NCBI RefSeq assembly: GCF_013031245.1
Contig: NZ_WPZL01000001.1
Span: forward strand, 186,001 to 250,000
Direction: 5' to 3'
Source: Ruegeria lacuscaerulensis
GTDB taxonomy: Bacteria; Pseudomonadota; Alphaproteobacteria; Rhodobacterales; Rhodobacteraceae
DNA: 64,000 nucleotides
A model generated the notes under the pieces. That model made no database searches, had not been told where the DNA came from, and saw nothing but the letters and a program-made list of their open reading frames with translations. The position numbers and the translations under genes were made by a program. Shown in pieces: positions 44,891-55,367 of the stretch. How positions within the stretch are numbered: position 1 is the first letter of the stretch; every line of letters starts with the position of its first letter.

Positions 44891-46768
44891 TCAGCTGGCC
44901 TTTTTCATCCCCATCACCCGTGCCCGTGCACGCGGGTCGCTGTCGAACAAAGCGGCGAGCTGTTCGGTCATCGCGCCCGCCAATTGTTCGACGTCTGTAA
45001 TCGTAACGGCGCGATCATAATACCGAGTCACGTCATGGCCGATGCCGATGGCCAACAGCTCAACCATCTTGCGTTTTTCAACCATTGCGATCACGTCGCG
45101 CAGGTGTTTTTCCAGATAATTCGCCGGGTTGACGCTCAAAGTTGAATCATCGACTGGTGCCCCATCGGAAATTACCATCAGGATCTTGCGCTGTTCGCGC
45201 CGTGCCACCATCCGGCGGTGCGCCCATTCCAGTGCCTCACCGTCGATGTTCTCCTTCAGCAGCCCTTCCTTCATCATCAGGCCAAGATTGGGTCGTGAAC
45301 GTCGCCACGGCGCATCCGCACCCGTATAGATGATGTGACGCAGGTCATTCAGACGCCCCGGCTGCTGCGGACGGCCATCGTTCAGCCACGCTTCACGCGC
45401 CTGACCGCCTTTCCATGCCCGGGTGGTAAAGCCCAGAATCTCGACCTTTACATTGCAGCGTTCCAGCGTCCGCGCCAGAACGTCCGCGCAGATTGCCGCG
45501 ATTGAAATCGGACGCCCGCGCATCGAGCCCGAGTTGTCCAGCAATAGCGTCACCACCGTATCGCGGAATTCCGTGTCTTTTTCGACCTTGAAGCTCAACG
45601 GCGTGGTCGGGTTGGCGACCACTCGCGCCAGACGGCCTGCGTCAAGAATGCCTTCCTCGCGGTCGAACTCCCAGCTCCGGTTCTGTTGGGCCTGCAAACG
45701 GCGTTGCAGCTTGTTGGCCAGACGGCTGACCGCGCCTTTCAGAGGTTCCAACTGCTGATCCAGGTAGGCACGCAACCGTTCCAGTTCGGCAGGTTCAGCC
45801 AATTCCTCGGCCGAGATTTCTTCGTCATAGGTGCTCAGATACACCTTGTAGTCCGGATCGGCCTCGGACGCGGGCGGTGGGGCAGGTGGCTCCAGCGGCG
45901 CCTCACCCTCGGGCATCTCAGCCTCATCGCCCATCTCATCCTCGGCCAGTTCATCCATCGAGACCTGGGCCTGAGATTGATCCTGCTGTTCTTCCTGGGT
46001 CTGCTCCGGGGTCGCGTCGGCGTCCTGATCGTCCTGATCGTCCTGACCGGTGCTGTCGGGATCGGGTTGTTCTTCAGCGTCGTCCTCGGCCTGATCTTCC
46101 TGTTCGTCGTCCAGTTCATCGGGGTCGTCACCCAACTGGTCGCCATAGCCCAGATCCTTGATCATCTGCCGCGCAAACTTGGCGAATTCGGCTTGATCCG
46201 ACAGGATGTCGTCAAGGTTTTCCAGCGTTCCGCCGGCCTGTTCCTCGATGAATCCCCGCCACAGGTTCATAATATTGGATGCCGCCGGTGGCAGCTCGCG
46301 CCCCGTGGCCAAATGCCGGATCAGATAACCTGCCGCCACGGCCAACGGAGCATCGGCAGGCTGCTTGCACTGGTCATAGCCGCGCCGCAGCGCCTCGTGC
46401 CCGATCTTGACGTCGATATTCGAGGCCGTGCCAGGCATGTCCCGCGCGCCCATCGCCTCACAGCGGGCAACCTCCATGGCCTCATAAAGATCCCGCGCCA
46501 TATCGCCCGGAGGCGCATAGCGTGCATGGGTTGCGTCGTCGTGATATTTGCGCTGCAGCGCCAGCGCATCGGCCGTGCCCCGCGCCAACAACACCTCTTC
46601 GCGCGTCATCCGCCGGCTGACCTGCGGCAGGCGCATCGATTCACCCGACAGGCCCGACGGATCAACCGTGTAAGAGACGTTCAGCTCAGGATCGTCAGCC
46701 ATCACTTTGGTGGCTTCGGCCAAAGCCTTTTTGAACGGATCAGCGGGGTTGTCGTTGGGTTTGCTCAT
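44891..46768 (-). CDS. cobT: Cobaltochelatase subunit CobT
   Basis: With CobN and CobS it inserts cobalt into hydrogenobyrinic acid a,c-diamide in the aerobic vitamin B12 pathway. From ATG at 46768 it has 625 residues. A very acidic Asp/Glu/Gln-rich middle region (about 225-310) is followed by a von Willebrand A domain with MIDAS motif [10 protein letters not shown]. The start gives the expected [12 protein letters not shown] end, although no strong ribosome-binding site is visible. CobN is not in the window. Confidence 0.95.
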   Translation of the reverse strand: MSKPNDNPADPFKKALAEATKVMADDPELNVSYTVDPSGLSGESMRLPQVSRRMTREEVLLARGTADALALQRKYHDDATHARYAPPGDMARDLYEAMEVARCEAMGARDMPGTASNIDVKIGHEALRRGYDQCKQPADAPLAVAAGYLIRHLATGRELPPAASNIMNLWRGFIEEQAGGTLENLDDILSDQAEFAKFARQMIKDLGYGDQLGDDPDELDDEQEDQAEDDAEEQPDPDSTGQDDQDDQDADATPEQTQEEQQDQSQAQVSMDELAEDEMGDEAEMPEGEAPLEPPAPPPASEADPDYKVYLSTYDEEISAEELAEPAELERLRAYLDQQLEPLKGAVSRLANKLQRRLQAQQNRSWEFDREEGILDAGRLARVVANPTTPLSFKVEKDTEFRDTVVTLLLDNSGSMRGRPISIAAICADVLARTLERCNVKVEILGFTTRAWKGGQAREAWLNDGRPQQPGRLNDLRHIIYTGADAPWRRSRPNLGLMMKEGLLKENIDGEALEWAHRRMVARREQRKILMVISDGAPVDDSTLSVNPANYLEKHLRDVIAMVEKRKMVELLAIGIGHDVTRYYDRAVTITDVEQLAGAMTEQLAALFDSDPRARARVMGMKKAS

Positions 46769-47005
46769 CGGGGCAGGTCCGGTCTTGTTCTGTCCCGGCA
46801 ACCTAGAGCCATTCCATGGCCTTGACCATAGGGCCAACCCCGTTTTCCCATCAAACCAGTGCGGGTGTCAGGGACAGACTTCTACGGTGCAGGAAAATCC
46901 ACGCATCGGTCGAATGACCAAAATCTATGCGGCCAGAACCGCAATCCGGTGTGAATTTACCAATCGTTAAGCGGCGCGACCGGGCAGGGCCGCGACCTAA
47001 TCGCA

Positions 47006-48481
47006 TCAGACAGGCATTTTATAGTTATAGGCCTCGCAATATTCCGCCAGAAGGTCTTTGGCTGCACTTCCGATGTTTCCCCATTCCGTTGTGGAAACAT
47101 CCGGCTTCTTGTGGTGCACGCCCTTGTACAGCTTTTCCGCGTTCACGGGTTCAAGGTCCAGATTGTCCTTGCTGACATTGAAACCCTTTGAGTGCAGGAA
47201 ATCGATCAGGGCCTCTGCGTCGTATTCAATTCGACACACAAAATCCGGATTTTGTTCTCGTATGATCCTGGCCCACAAACACAAAGACGCGATAGCACGC
47301 TCGATACCCTGTTCAAATTTGTCCAGATCCGTCCCGGTTTGCGCAAGAATATGTTCGCGGCGAAAGTCATAAGACGCCGGCGCATGCTCATTTTCGCGCA
47401 TGATGGACGGGATGGCCGTAGCAGGATCGCGGACTGTCTGGATCATTACAGACCAATGAAGTGCGCGCCTTGTCCGCGCGACCGGATTCAGCGCCCATGG
47501 ATTCTCGTCAGCTTCCACCGCAAACATCCACGAACTGATCCCGTCGGCACCGCCAGCTTCATGCCCGATGTCCAGACCGGCTTTGGAACACAGCTCAGCA
47601 ACAAAACCGGTGCCTGTCCGGGGATGGCCAACACACAGGATCGGTCGGCTATACATGCGCTTGACATGCTGCCGCAGCCGCTGTTCGTGATCCGCGTGCT
47701 CCGTGTTCAGGTTGTGTTCCCTGAGATACGCCAGCCGGTTTTCCTTGGGATGGATGTAGGAATCCACTGACCCTTCGGACCACGACAGCTCTGACACGAT
47801 GGGAGGGTAAATCGACAGCGAATCTGACTTGTCCGCGACGCGGTCGTGTATGAAATCATCGGACGTGGAGTCGACACGTTCGAAATTGCGGACCAGCTTT
47901 TCCGCAAAGCCCGGAGTGATCGCGTAGCAGGGATTCGACATTTCCACGACCGGTTTGGCCCGAAAAAATTGAAAAGGTCTGTGGTTGCGGGATTTTGCCC
48001 AGCCCATTCTCAGCAACATCGTATCCCGAGGGTCAAATGCAATCTTGCCCTGCGCGACGCGCCTTCTGAGTTTTTGCATGGTGCGCATGGCCCAGGGATG
48101 AATGACCACGTCATCTTCCATCACCAGAACCCGTTGGTCCTGTTTGCTTGCCTTTTCCCATATGTCCAGATGGCTGGCGAAATTCGCCACCTGTTGGGGG
48201 ATCAGTACGTTATTCTCGCAATCGCAGGTTTCTTTGCCACAGCGGAAACAGGGGGGAAAGGTCGCAACCAAATTTTGATCATACAGAGCCTGAACTTTTG
48301 GGTGATCCGCCGCAAAGGCATCGTGCCATTCAAAACGGGTTATCCCAAATTCAGCCAAATGTCCCGGCAAGCGAGAGCGACGTTCTTCAGCCTGAGGCAG
48401 GCTGAGGACAACGATCTTGTCGGCGATGCCCTCAAAGATGCCGAGACCTTGCGTGCTGATGGGCTCGGACCGGAACAACAT
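47006..48481 (-). CDS. Glycosyltransferase family 25 / sulfotransferase-like fusion
   Basis: A 491-residue two-domain protein. Residues about 20-250 resemble GT25 lipopolysaccharide glycosyltransferases: IVVLSLPQAEERRSRL, metal/nucleotide motif VMEDDVV (120-126) and CYAITPGFAEKLV. A CxxC...CxC cluster (Cys78, 81, 86, 88) may bind zinc. From about 278 a sulfotransferase-like domain begins with a PAPS-type loop GHPRTGTGF (285-293) and a later RDPATAIPSIMREN. The start is ATG at 48481. It lies 7 bp after cobS and before cobT on one strand, though it has no evident B12 role. Surface glycan modification is inferred. Confidence 0.75.
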   Translation of the reverse strand: MLFRSEPISTQGLGIFEGIADKIVVLSLPQAEERRSRLPGHLAEFGITRFEWHDAFAADHPKVQALYDQNLVATFPPCFRCGKETCDCENNVLIPQQVANFASHLDIWEKASKQDQRVLVMEDDVVIHPWAMRTMQKLRRRVAQGKIAFDPRDTMLLRMGWAKSRNHRPFQFFRAKPVVEMSNPCYAITPGFAEKLVRNFERVDSTSDDFIHDRVADKSDSLSIYPPIVSELSWSEGSVDSYIHPKENRLAYLREHNLNTEHADHEQRLRQHVKRMYSRPILCVGHPRTGTGFVAELCSKAGLDIGHEAGGADGISSWMFAVEADENPWALNPVARTRRALHWSVMIQTVRDPATAIPSIMRENEHAPASYDFRREHILAQTGTDLDKFEQGIERAIASLCLWARIIREQNPDFVCRIEYDAEALIDFLHSKGFNVSKDNLDLEPVNAEKLYKGVHHKKPDVSTTEWGNIGSAAKDLLAEYCEAYNYKMPV

Positions 48482-48488
48482 GGTATAT

Positions 48489-49475
48489 TTACCCCAGGCT
48501 CGCACTCGCCGCGCTTTCCGGCAGTTCCTCATCGAAACAGCGTTGATAGAACTCGGCAACAGTCTGACGCTCAAGCTCATCGCATTTGTTCAGGAAGGAC
48601 AGACGGAACGCGTAACCTACATCGCGGAATATTTCGGCGTTCTGGGCCCAGTTTATCACGGTCCGTGGGCTCATGACGGTGGACAGGTCGCCATTCATGA
48701 AGGCGGTCCGGGTCAGGTCGGCGACAGTGACCATCTGGCTGACGGTCTTGCGGCCCTTTTCGGTGTTGTAATGTGGTGCCTTGGACAGGACGATCATTGT
48801 TTCGGCGTCATGGCTGAGGTAGTTCAGCGTCGAGACCAGCGACCAACGGTCCATCTGCGCCTGGTTGATTTGCTGCGTTCCGTGGTACAGGCCGGTTGTA
48901 TCACCCAGGCCAACCGTGTTTGCCGTCGCGAACAGACGAAAGTTCGGGTTCGGCGTGATGATCTCGTTCTGGTCCAGAAGGGTTAGCTTGCCGTCATGTT
49001 CCAGCACGCGCTGGATGACGAACATAACATCCGCGCGGCCTGCATCGTATTCGTCGAAGACGATGGCGACAGGATTGCGCAGGGCCCAGGGCAGGATGCC
49101 TTCGTGGAATTCGGTGACCTGCTTGCCATCGCGCAGTTTAATGGCATCCTTGCCGATCAGGTCGATCCGGCTGATATGGCTATCAAGGTTTACACGTACG
49201 GCAGGCCAGTTCAGACGGGCGGCGACCTGTTCGATATGGGTCGACTTTCCGGTGCCGTGATAGCCTTGGATCATCACCCGGCGGTTATGGGCAAAGCCCG
49301 CCAGAATCGCCAAAGTGGTCTCGGGATCGAACTTGTAGGTGTGGTCGATGACCGGCACACGGTCGCTTTTCTCGACAAAGCCTTTGACGCTCATGTCCGT
49401 ATCGATGCCGAACACGTCACGAACCGAGATTTCTTCGGTGGGTTTTGCGTTGATGTCGATCGATCCGTCAGCCAT
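48489..49475 (-). CDS. cobS: Cobaltochelatase subunit CobS
   Basis: AAA+ ATPase partner of CobT. From ATG at 49475 it is 328 aa; Walker A is GYHGTGKST (71-79) and Walker B ends with FDEYDAG (Asp141-Glu142). AAGGACT precedes the start; the longer frame to 49616 is not supported. The gene order on the strand is cobS, the fusion gene, cobT. Confidence 0.96.
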   Translation of the reverse strand: MADGSIDINAKPTEEISVRDVFGIDTDMSVKGFVEKSDRVPVIDHTYKFDPETTLAILAGFAHNRRVMIQGYHGTGKSTHIEQVAARLNWPAVRVNLDSHISRIDLIGKDAIKLRDGKQVTEFHEGILPWALRNPVAIVFDEYDAGRADVMFVIQRVLEHDGKLTLLDQNEIITPNPNFRLFATANTVGLGDTTGLYHGTQQINQAQMDRWSLVSTLNYLSHDAETMIVLSKAPHYNTEKGRKTVSQMVTVADLTRTAFMNGDLSTVMSPRTVINWAQNAEIFRDVGYAFRLSFLNKCDELERQTVAEFYQRCFDEELPESAASASLG

Positions 49476-49646
49476 GCGTCTAGTCCTTATCCTTTGCCCC
49501 GTCTGCCGGGTTTGAACTCGTGTGTGGTGCAACATATTGCAGACAAGGGCAAGGGAAAGCCGCGCAGGTCCGGAACTAGCAGGGCGTTTCTTTGAAACTG
49601 GCCTTAACGATGCCAATTCCCCGCGCCGAATAATGTGCTGTTTCGC

Positions 49647-50708
49647 TTATCCGGTGTTTGGCGCGTCGGTTTCTACACCCAAATCATGGGCTAACCTCAG
49701 AATTTCGCCCCACGTTGCCGACGGTAACTCCAGTGGTCGGTTCCTGTTGCGTGTCCGCGCGTCGGCTTCGCGTTCTCCCGGGACATCGACCTGGTCGAAG
49801 CCGGGTGCAGGCGGGCAATCTCTCAACTCACTCAGAACTTCTTCGGCAAGTTCCTGCAAACGCGTCGGTTTCTGATACAAGCCGCAATCCAAAGCCAGCA
49901 TCAGCCAGTTACACTCGGTTGTCGCCGGACCCAGCATTGCCTCGGCGATCATTTCGGCCGCAACCGCCAGCGCATATCCTTTGGCCCCGCCCGCCGTGAG
50001 GATCGCACCTCCGTCAAAATAGGCCTGAGGGTCGGTGCTGGGTCGGCCATCGCGGTCGATCAACACGCCTTCGGGCAGCTTCGCGCCCGCCACTTTGGCC
50101 CCATACACCCAACCCGCTGCTGCCGCCGATGTTGCGAAATCAACAATGACGGGCCCCCGGTTGCCGCCGGGAACGCCAATACAGTAGGGGTTGGTCGACA
50201 TCAGCGCCTTACGACCGCCATAAGGGGCGACCAGACGCCAGTTCTGGCGACCGCCGCCGCCGATGATGATAGTCAGGCAACCTTGCCCGGCGGCATATTC
50301 CGCAAAAGCGCCTAACCGACCAGTATGGCCGACATGCTGCAAGGCGATTGCGGCCATTCCCGTATCCTTTGCCCGGGTCACCACGTTCCGGCTGGCCAGA
50401 GTCATGGCCGGAATTCCGATGCCGCCGCAGCCGTTGACCAGCCAGGCTCCGCGTGCGTTCTGTTCCAGTCGTGGACGCACGTCTGCTGTCAGATAACCGC
50501 TGTCGTAATAGCCGGCATATTGCAGAACCCTCCAGACGCCATGAGATTCCACGCCCGAGAGATCGGAGTCGATCAAGTGGTCAGCAGCCTCGACGGTAAT
50601 GTCCGGTGGACACCCTTTGGCGCCCAGAACACCCTTGGCGATCCGACGGGCGGTTTCGATGTCCACCTGCACGCGCCGTGTGTCTGAACTGTATTTGCTG
50701 CAGGTCAT
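49647..50708 (-). CDS. Malate/L-lactate dehydrogenase (LDH2/YlbC-type) family oxidoreductase
   Basis: NAD(P)-dependent dehydrogenases of this family act on malate, L-lactate, ureidoglycolate or related 2-keto/2-hydroxy acids. From ATG at 50708 (AGGGATG upstream) it is 353 aa. Landmarks are LSGVESHGVWRVLQYAGYY, HVGHTGRLGAFAEYAA (catalytic His) and STNPYCIGVPG. The substrate cannot be told from sequence. A few internal segments are shorter than in typical members. Confidence 0.88.
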   Translation of the reverse strand: MTCSKYSSDTRRVQVDIETARRIAKGVLGAKGCPPDITVEAADHLIDSDLSGVESHGVWRVLQYAGYYDSGYLTADVRPRLEQNARGAWLVNGCGGIGIPAMTLASRNVVTRAKDTGMAAIALQHVGHTGRLGAFAEYAAGQGCLTIIIGGGGRQNWRLVAPYGGRKALMSTNPYCIGVPGGNRGPVIVDFATSAAAAGWVYGAKVAGAKLPEGVLIDRDGRPSTDPQAYFDGGAILTAGGAKGYALAVAAEMIAEAMLGPATTECNWLMLALDCGLYQKPTRLQELAEEVLSELRDCPPAPGFDQVDVPGEREADARTRNRNRPLELPSATWGEILRLAHDLGVETDAPNTG

Positions 50709-50803
50709 GGTTTGGCATCCCTGTCGGATCATTGGACCCTCAGGTTACGACGGGCACGCGCCAAGCCTAGCCTGTTTGCGACGAGATCACGTCGGTGCGG
50801 CAG

Positions 50804-51430
50804 CTATTTGAAGTTCCGGCTGTCCTTGATCTGATCCCAAGCCCAGACAACTTCTTGCAGCTGTTCTTCCTGGGAGCGGTCACCGCCGTTCATGTCAGGG
50901 TGCAGTACCTTGATCAGTTTCTTGTAGGCCTTGCGCACCTCGGCCTTGGACCAGCTATCCTTGGCTTCGAGGATTTCGATGGCCCTTCGCTCGGTCGGCG
51001 GCAGACGACGCCCGCCGCCACCTGCGGTGCGACCGGGATTCTTGGTCGCGTTCCCACCCAGCACCTGATGCGGGTCCTCGATGCCCAAACGCGCCCAGGC
51101 ACGTGCCTCAGGGTCGCCCATAGGCTTGGTCTCGCGTTCCCACACCTTGTCTTTTGAGCGCTGCGCGTTCAGCTCGGCCTCGGTTGTGCCGTCGAAAAAG
51201 TTCCATTTCTGATTATATTCGCGCACATGCTGCTGACAGAACCAAAAGAAATCATCCAGAACATCCGGCGCCTTGGGCGCGCGGAATTTGCCGGGCTCCT
51301 CACATCCCTCATGGTCACAGATTCGCACCGAGGTTTCAGACGCACCCGACATTCCCCGACGCCCGCGCGGGTTCTTTTTCTTTGAGGTGGAAACGGACAT
51401 ATCAAATCCGAAGGGGTCTGACTTCACCAT
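50804..51430 (-). CDS. J-domain (DnaJ-like) protein
   Basis: A 208-residue protein whose last 65 residues form a J domain with the HPD tripeptide (KVLHPDMNGGD) that stimulates Hsp70 ATPase. The N-terminal part contains ICDHEGCEEPGKF and FWFCQQHVREYN, a possible Cys/His metal site, and no Gly/Phe region or DnaJ zinc finger. AAGGATG precedes the ATG. Divergent from bolA. Confidence 0.9.
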   Translation of the reverse strand: MVKSDPFGFDMSVSTSKKKNPRGRRGMSGASETSVRICDHEGCEEPGKFRAPKAPDVLDDFFWFCQQHVREYNQKWNFFDGTTEAELNAQRSKDKVWERETKPMGDPEARAWARLGIEDPHQVLGGNATKNPGRTAGGGGRRLPPTERRAIEILEAKDSWSKAEVRKAYKKLIKVLHPDMNGGDRSQEEQLQEVVWAWDQIKDSRNFK

Positions 51431-51525
51431 GTGCTCATCCTTACGAACGCATCTTTTCGACTCGGAGGCAGCAGTTTAATCTAAGCAGCCAAAAGTAGAA
51501 GAGGGGAGCGGCAAAAATTTTGCCG

Positions 51526-51792
51526 ATGAGCATAAAAATGACCGTGACCGACGAGATCAGATCCCGCCTGCAAGTCGCCTTTGACCCGAGAGAGCTTGAG
51601 GTCGTCGACGAAAGCGAAAGCCACCGGGGCCATGCCGGATACCAGGAGGGCGGCGAAAGCCATTTCAACGTCCGCATCCGCGCCAGCGCTTTCGAAGGCC
51701 AATCCCGCGTTGCCCGCCATCGTGCGGTGCACAAGGCATTGGGCGATATCGTACCGCGCATTCATGCGTTGGCCTTGGATATTGAGGCCTAA
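51526..51792 (+). CDS. BolA family protein
   Basis: An 88-residue BolA-fold protein, in other bacteria a partner of monothiol glutaredoxins in Fe-S handling and a regulator of morphology. The family pattern is clear: LEVVDESESHRGHAGYQEGGESHFNVRI and RHRAVHKALGD. The start is ATG at 51526; ATG at 51538 is an alternative. Just upstream, GGCAAAA-A-TTTTGCC (51510-51524) can pair and bring the distant GAGGGGAG site nearer to the start codon. Confidence 0.93.
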   Translation: MSIKMTVTDEIRSRLQVAFDPRELEVVDESESHRGHAGYQEGGESHFNVRIRASAFEGQSRVARHRAVHKALGDIVPRIHALALDIEA

Positions 51793-51875
51793 GTCGCAGT
51801 ATTCTCGTAAGATCGGGAAGGTTCAATTACACGCTGAAGGCCGTCAAAGCCTGGTAATTTGCCCGAAATTGAACT

Positions 51876-51897
51876 GAGCCCCAAGAACCTGGGGCTC
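51876..51897. terminator. Shared terminator between bolA and the methyltransferase gene
   Basis: GAGCCCCA-AGAACC-TGGGGCTC is an 8-bp perfect stem between two convergent genes. On the plus strand it is followed after a few bases by GGTTTTT; the minus side has a weak T-rich tail. Confidence 0.6.
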
Positions 51898-51906
51898 ATA
51901 AGGTTT

Positions 51907-52887
51907 TTAACGTTTTCGCAGGATCAAGGCGGATTGCCACCCATATGCTTCGGGGACGATTTCGCGTACTTCAAACCAGGCTTCGAGTTTGCGGCGTATA
52001 TACTCCGTACGGTGAATGACTCGCGTTCGTTGCAAGCTGGTTCCTTCAACGACCATCCCATAATTTTTGGATAGAATCCCGTGGCTGTCGTCGATCTTTT
52101 GGATTTCCGACACTACGTCGCCTTCACCTTTGGTCATGCAGGTTTCCATACTGTGATCGTCAAAGATGGTAATGAATGCTCTCCCTCCCGGCTTCAGTAT
52201 CCTCCGGGTTTCAAGGTACCAACTGTCAGCCAGATCGCCGATATGGGTCCAAACCGATCCTGCATAGACAAGATCGAAATGATTGTCCTCAAATGGAAGA
52301 TGCGGGTGGGTGGTGTTTGTAATAAAGTTCATTGGTGCCAGATATTGTTGACACCAAGTTATTGCATCGGCGCGCAGATCAACGCCCCAAACTTCAACAT
52401 CCTGCGCGCGCGGCAGCCACCACCGCGTCAAGCGCCCGGCAGCACATCCGATTTCCAAAACCCTGCCTCCCGCAGGAACCGAGAAGCCGTCTGCAGACAG
52501 AGCCGCATTCATTCGGTTTGTAACCGTCTCTCCGGATTTGAGGAACCGCTCGTCGAACCACTTGCCCTGTTTGGCATCGTAGCCGTAACCAAGTCGGAGC
52601 GGATAAGGAGGTAGCGGACATTCATTCGGGTCCAGATGTGTTTCCTGAGCGTTCTCGATCACATAAACACGCCCTTCACGCGTGTGTGGATAATAAAGCG
52701 CGGACGGAAAAACACTTCCCACCGCGTCTGCTTCCACTTGGCCCAGCAATGAATCCGACGGTTTGTCGGTAGCGTTTGAAGCCGGCGGATTGTCGGTAGC
52801 GTTTGAATCCAACGGTTTGTCGGCAGCGTTTTCACTTTTGGACTGAACATTTTCTTTATTGGACTTTTCGCGTTTGAAAATTCCCAT
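51907..52887 (-). CDS. Class I SAM-dependent methyltransferase
   Basis: A 326-residue protein with the SAM loop VLEIGCAAGRLTRWW at about 140-155, an acidic residue in GVDLRAD, and FDLVYAGSVWTHI and LKPGGRAFITIFDD as motifs II and III. The first 50 residues are low-complexity and hold three 9-residue repeats. AGGAAG precedes the ATG. The substrate is unknown. The surrounding DNA is more A+T-rich than the housekeeping genes, a mild sign of later acquisition. Confidence 0.88.
   Translation of the reverse strand: MGIFKREKSNKENVQSKSENAADKPLDSNATDNPPASNATDKPSDSLLGQVEADAVGSVFPSALYYPHTREGRVYVIENAQETHLDPNECPLPPYPLRLGYGYDAKQGKWFDERFLKSGETVTNRMNAALSADGFSVPAGGRVLEIGCAAGRLTRWWLPRAQDVEVWGVDLRADAITWCQQYLAPMNFITNTTHPHLPFEDNHFDLVYAGSVWTHIGDLADSWYLETRRILKPGGRAFITIFDDHSMETCMTKGEGDVVSEIQKIDDSHGILSKNYGMVVEGTSLQRTRVIHRTEYIRRKLEAWFEVREIVPEAYGWQSALILRKR
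52753..52833 (-). repeat. Three 27-bp tandem repeats in the methyltransferase N-terminus
   Basis: The repeats encode ENAADKPLD, SNATDNPPA and SNATDKPSD. The DNA units share TTGTCGGTAGCGTTTGAA (plus-strand reading) with a 27-bp period, so length changes would keep the frame. Confidence 0.85.
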
Positions 52888-53170
52888 TGTCGCATCTTCC
52901 TATTCGCAAAGTGGAATATTTTTTTCGAGGATCATCGCTCCAGCAGTATTGCTGGGCTTTCGTCGTTCAAGCGGCTCTGAACCCAAGCTTCTGGATGTAA
53001 TGGGAAAAGTCTGTTTGCGTCAATCGACATCTGCAACATTGAGTTTTCTCGATACTAAAGCTTGACGATAGTCACCTACTTATTATCTCATTAGCTCCCG
53101 TAGACTAAACTCTGCTCCTCTTTGCGTGTTTTGGTCGGCTGACCACGGAATTACAGTCTTTTCAGTCTCT

Positions 53171-53602
53171 TTAGTTTCCCGCTTGGATTGAGTTTCCGAC
53201 CCCGGCGGTGGTTCGAATTTTGTCTTCCGATTTCAACGACAGCGGCGGATCTTTCGCTTCTTCAGCTATCGGTTCTGGTGCCTTCACGGCATCCGGCCCC
53301 GGAACCGGCTGCGCCAGCGCGACGCCTTCTGGGCTTTCAGTCGGTCCGCGCGCCGACGTAAAGGTAACCTCTGTCTCACGCCGAAACACCAGCACGTTGC
53401 GCCAGTTCACGATCGAGCCGGTCAGGCCAGAGCGTTCTTCGCTGGGCAGAAGTTCGGCGCGTTGATATTCCCAGCCGTCCTCGCCCATTTGGTTCAGCAC
53501 CTGTTCGACCGACGCCGCAAACCGACCCTCGGCGGTTTTCACGCCTTTGGCCTTTGTACCTTTTTGGGGGGCGGGGACAACTTTGTATTCGTAGCGCTGC
53601 AT
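53171..53602 (-). CDS. DUF4177 family protein
   Basis: A 143-residue protein whose first 75 residues match the DUF4177 pattern: MQRYEYKVVPAPQ, then a central FAASVEQVLNQMGEDGWEYQRAELLP and the strand NVLVFRRE. The rest is a Pro/Ala/Glu-rich tail, likely disordered. AGGAAG precedes the ATG at 53602; a longer frame to 53728 is not supported. Function unknown. Confidence 0.88.
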   Translation of the reverse strand: MQRYEYKVVPAPQKGTKAKGVKTAEGRFAASVEQVLNQMGEDGWEYQRAELLPSEERSGLTGSIVNWRNVLVFRRETEVTFTSARGPTESPEGVALAQPVPGPDAVKAPEPIAEEAKDPPLSLKSEDKIRTTAGVGNSIQAGN

Positions 53603-53785
53603 CAGATCTTCCTGGTTGCCAGTTCCGGGCAATCTATCATCTTGCAGGTTTTGGGGAAGTGGTCTTCGCGCGCTGGCCGATTTCCGCCGTACCTGCTGCG
53701 TTAACCTCGCGAGAAGACAGCCGTGCAAAGGGAAAACGGCAGGGATTCATACACCCTGCCGCTCATGTCGCTGAAATCGGGCGGT

Positions 53786-55297
53786 TTAAGAACCCAGCTT
53801 TTTGCCGACCAATTCGTTGACGGCCTTCGGATTGGCCTTGCCGCCGGTGGCCTTCATCACCTGACCGACGAACCAGCCCGCCAGTTTCGGGTTCACCTTG
53901 GCTTTTTCGACCTGGGCGGGGTTGGCGGCGATGATTTCATCCAGAGCGGTTTCAATCGCGCCGGTGTCGGTCACCTGTTTCATGCCGCGTTCTTCGACGA
54001 TCTGCGCCGGGTCCCCACCTTCGGTATAGACAATCTCGAACAGATCTTTGGCGATCTTACCCGAGATGGCGTCCGAAGAAATCAGGTCGATGATCCCACC
54101 CAGCTGCGCAGGGGAAACCGGAGACTCGGTGATGTCGTGGTCTTCCTTCTTCAGACGACCGAACAGTTCGTTGATCACCCAGTTGGCTGCCAACTTGCCG
54201 TTGCGCCCCTTGGCGACCTCTTCAAAATAGGCGGCCGATTCCACCTCGGCGGTCAGCACCGACGCGTCATAGTCGGTCAGGCCGAACTCGCTGATAAAAC
54301 GCGCTTTTTTGGCGTCAGGCAGTTCAGGCAGCTTGGCGGCGATATCGTCGACCCAGGCCTGCTCGATTTCCAGCGGCAACAGGTCTGGGTCGGGGAAATA
54401 GCGATAGTCATGCGCTTCTTCCTTGGACCGCATCGAGCGCGTCTCGCCTTTGTCCGGATCGTACAGGCGTGTTTCCTGATCGACTTTGCCGCCGCCTTCG
54501 ACGATGGCAATCTGACGGCGGGCTTCGACCTCTATCGCTTGCTGGATAAAGCGCATTGAGTTCATGTTCTTGATCTCGCAACGCGTGCCCAGATGCGAGA
54601 AGTCCTGCGTTTCCTGATACTTCTCATAGGCACCGGGCAGGCAGATCGAGACGTTTACGTCCGCCCGCAAGTTGCCATTCTGCATGTTGCCGTCGCAGGT
54701 GCCCAGATAGCGCATGATCTGACGCAGCTTGGCGATGTAAGCAGCCGCTTCTTCGGGGCCACGAATGTCCGGACGCGACACGATCTCCATCAGGCAGACA
54801 CCGGTGCGGTTCAGGTCGACGAAGGACATGTGCGGGTCCATGTCGTGGATCGACTTGCCCGCGTCCTGCTCCATATGGATACGTTCGATCCGCACCATGC
54901 GAGCGGTGCCGTCGCCCATTTCAACCAGTACTTCGCCTTCGCCCACGATGGGTTGGTACAGCTGGGAGATCTGATAGCCCTGCGGCAGGTCTGGGTAGAA
55001 ATAGTTTTTGCGGTCAAAGGCGGATTTCAGGTTGATATCCGCCTTCAGGCCCAGACCAGTGCGCACAGCCTGTTCCACACAGAACTTGTTGATCACTGGC
55101 AGCATGCCCGGCATCGCAGCGTCCACGAAGGCCACGTTCGAGTTCGGCTCGGCCCCGAAAAGGGTCGACGCGCCCGAGAACAGCTTGGCATTGGACGAGA
55201 CCTGCGCATGCACCTCCATCCCGATCACCAGTTCCCAATCGTGCTTGGCCCCGGCAATGGTTTTGGGTCTGGGCATTTCGTATGTCAGGTCGAGCAT
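53786..55297 (-). CDS. gatB: Asp-tRNA(Asn)/Glu-tRNA(Gln) amidotransferase subunit B
   Basis: GatB phosphorylates Glu or Asp on mischarged tRNA and, with GatA and GatC, completes Gln-tRNA(Gln) or Asn-tRNA(Asn). From ATG at 55297 (GAGG 6 nt upstream) it has 503 residues. Family segments are [52 protein letters not shown] and [12 protein letters not shown]. The C-terminal YqeY-like tail is complete. gatA and gatC are not adjacent. Confidence 0.97.
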   Translation of the reverse strand: MLDLTYEMPRPKTIAGAKHDWELVIGMEVHAQVSSNAKLFSGASTLFGAEPNSNVAFVDAAMPGMLPVINKFCVEQAVRTGLGLKADINLKSAFDRKNYFYPDLPQGYQISQLYQPIVGEGEVLVEMGDGTARMVRIERIHMEQDAGKSIHDMDPHMSFVDLNRTGVCLMEIVSRPDIRGPEEAAAYIAKLRQIMRYLGTCDGNMQNGNLRADVNVSICLPGAYEKYQETQDFSHLGTRCEIKNMNSMRFIQQAIEVEARRQIAIVEGGGKVDQETRLYDPDKGETRSMRSKEEAHDYRYFPDPDLLPLEIEQAWVDDIAAKLPELPDAKKARFISEFGLTDYDASVLTAEVESAAYFEEVAKGRNGKLAANWVINELFGRLKKEDHDITESPVSPAQLGGIIDLISSDAISGKIAKDLFEIVYTEGGDPAQIVEERGMKQVTDTGAIETALDEIIAANPAQVEKAKVNPKLAGWFVGQVMKATGGKANPKAVNELVGKKLGS

Positions 55298-55367
55298 GGC
55301 GCGCCTCATTTCCGCAGAAGTCTAAGCCTGCGTATTAGGCCCGGCACGGGCGAGGGGCAAGGGGGAA

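Noticed and set aside
45686-46825. 379-codon frame opposite cobT
   Set aside because: The hydrophobic, repetitive sequence is the antisense of the acidic CobT region; cobT is well supported.
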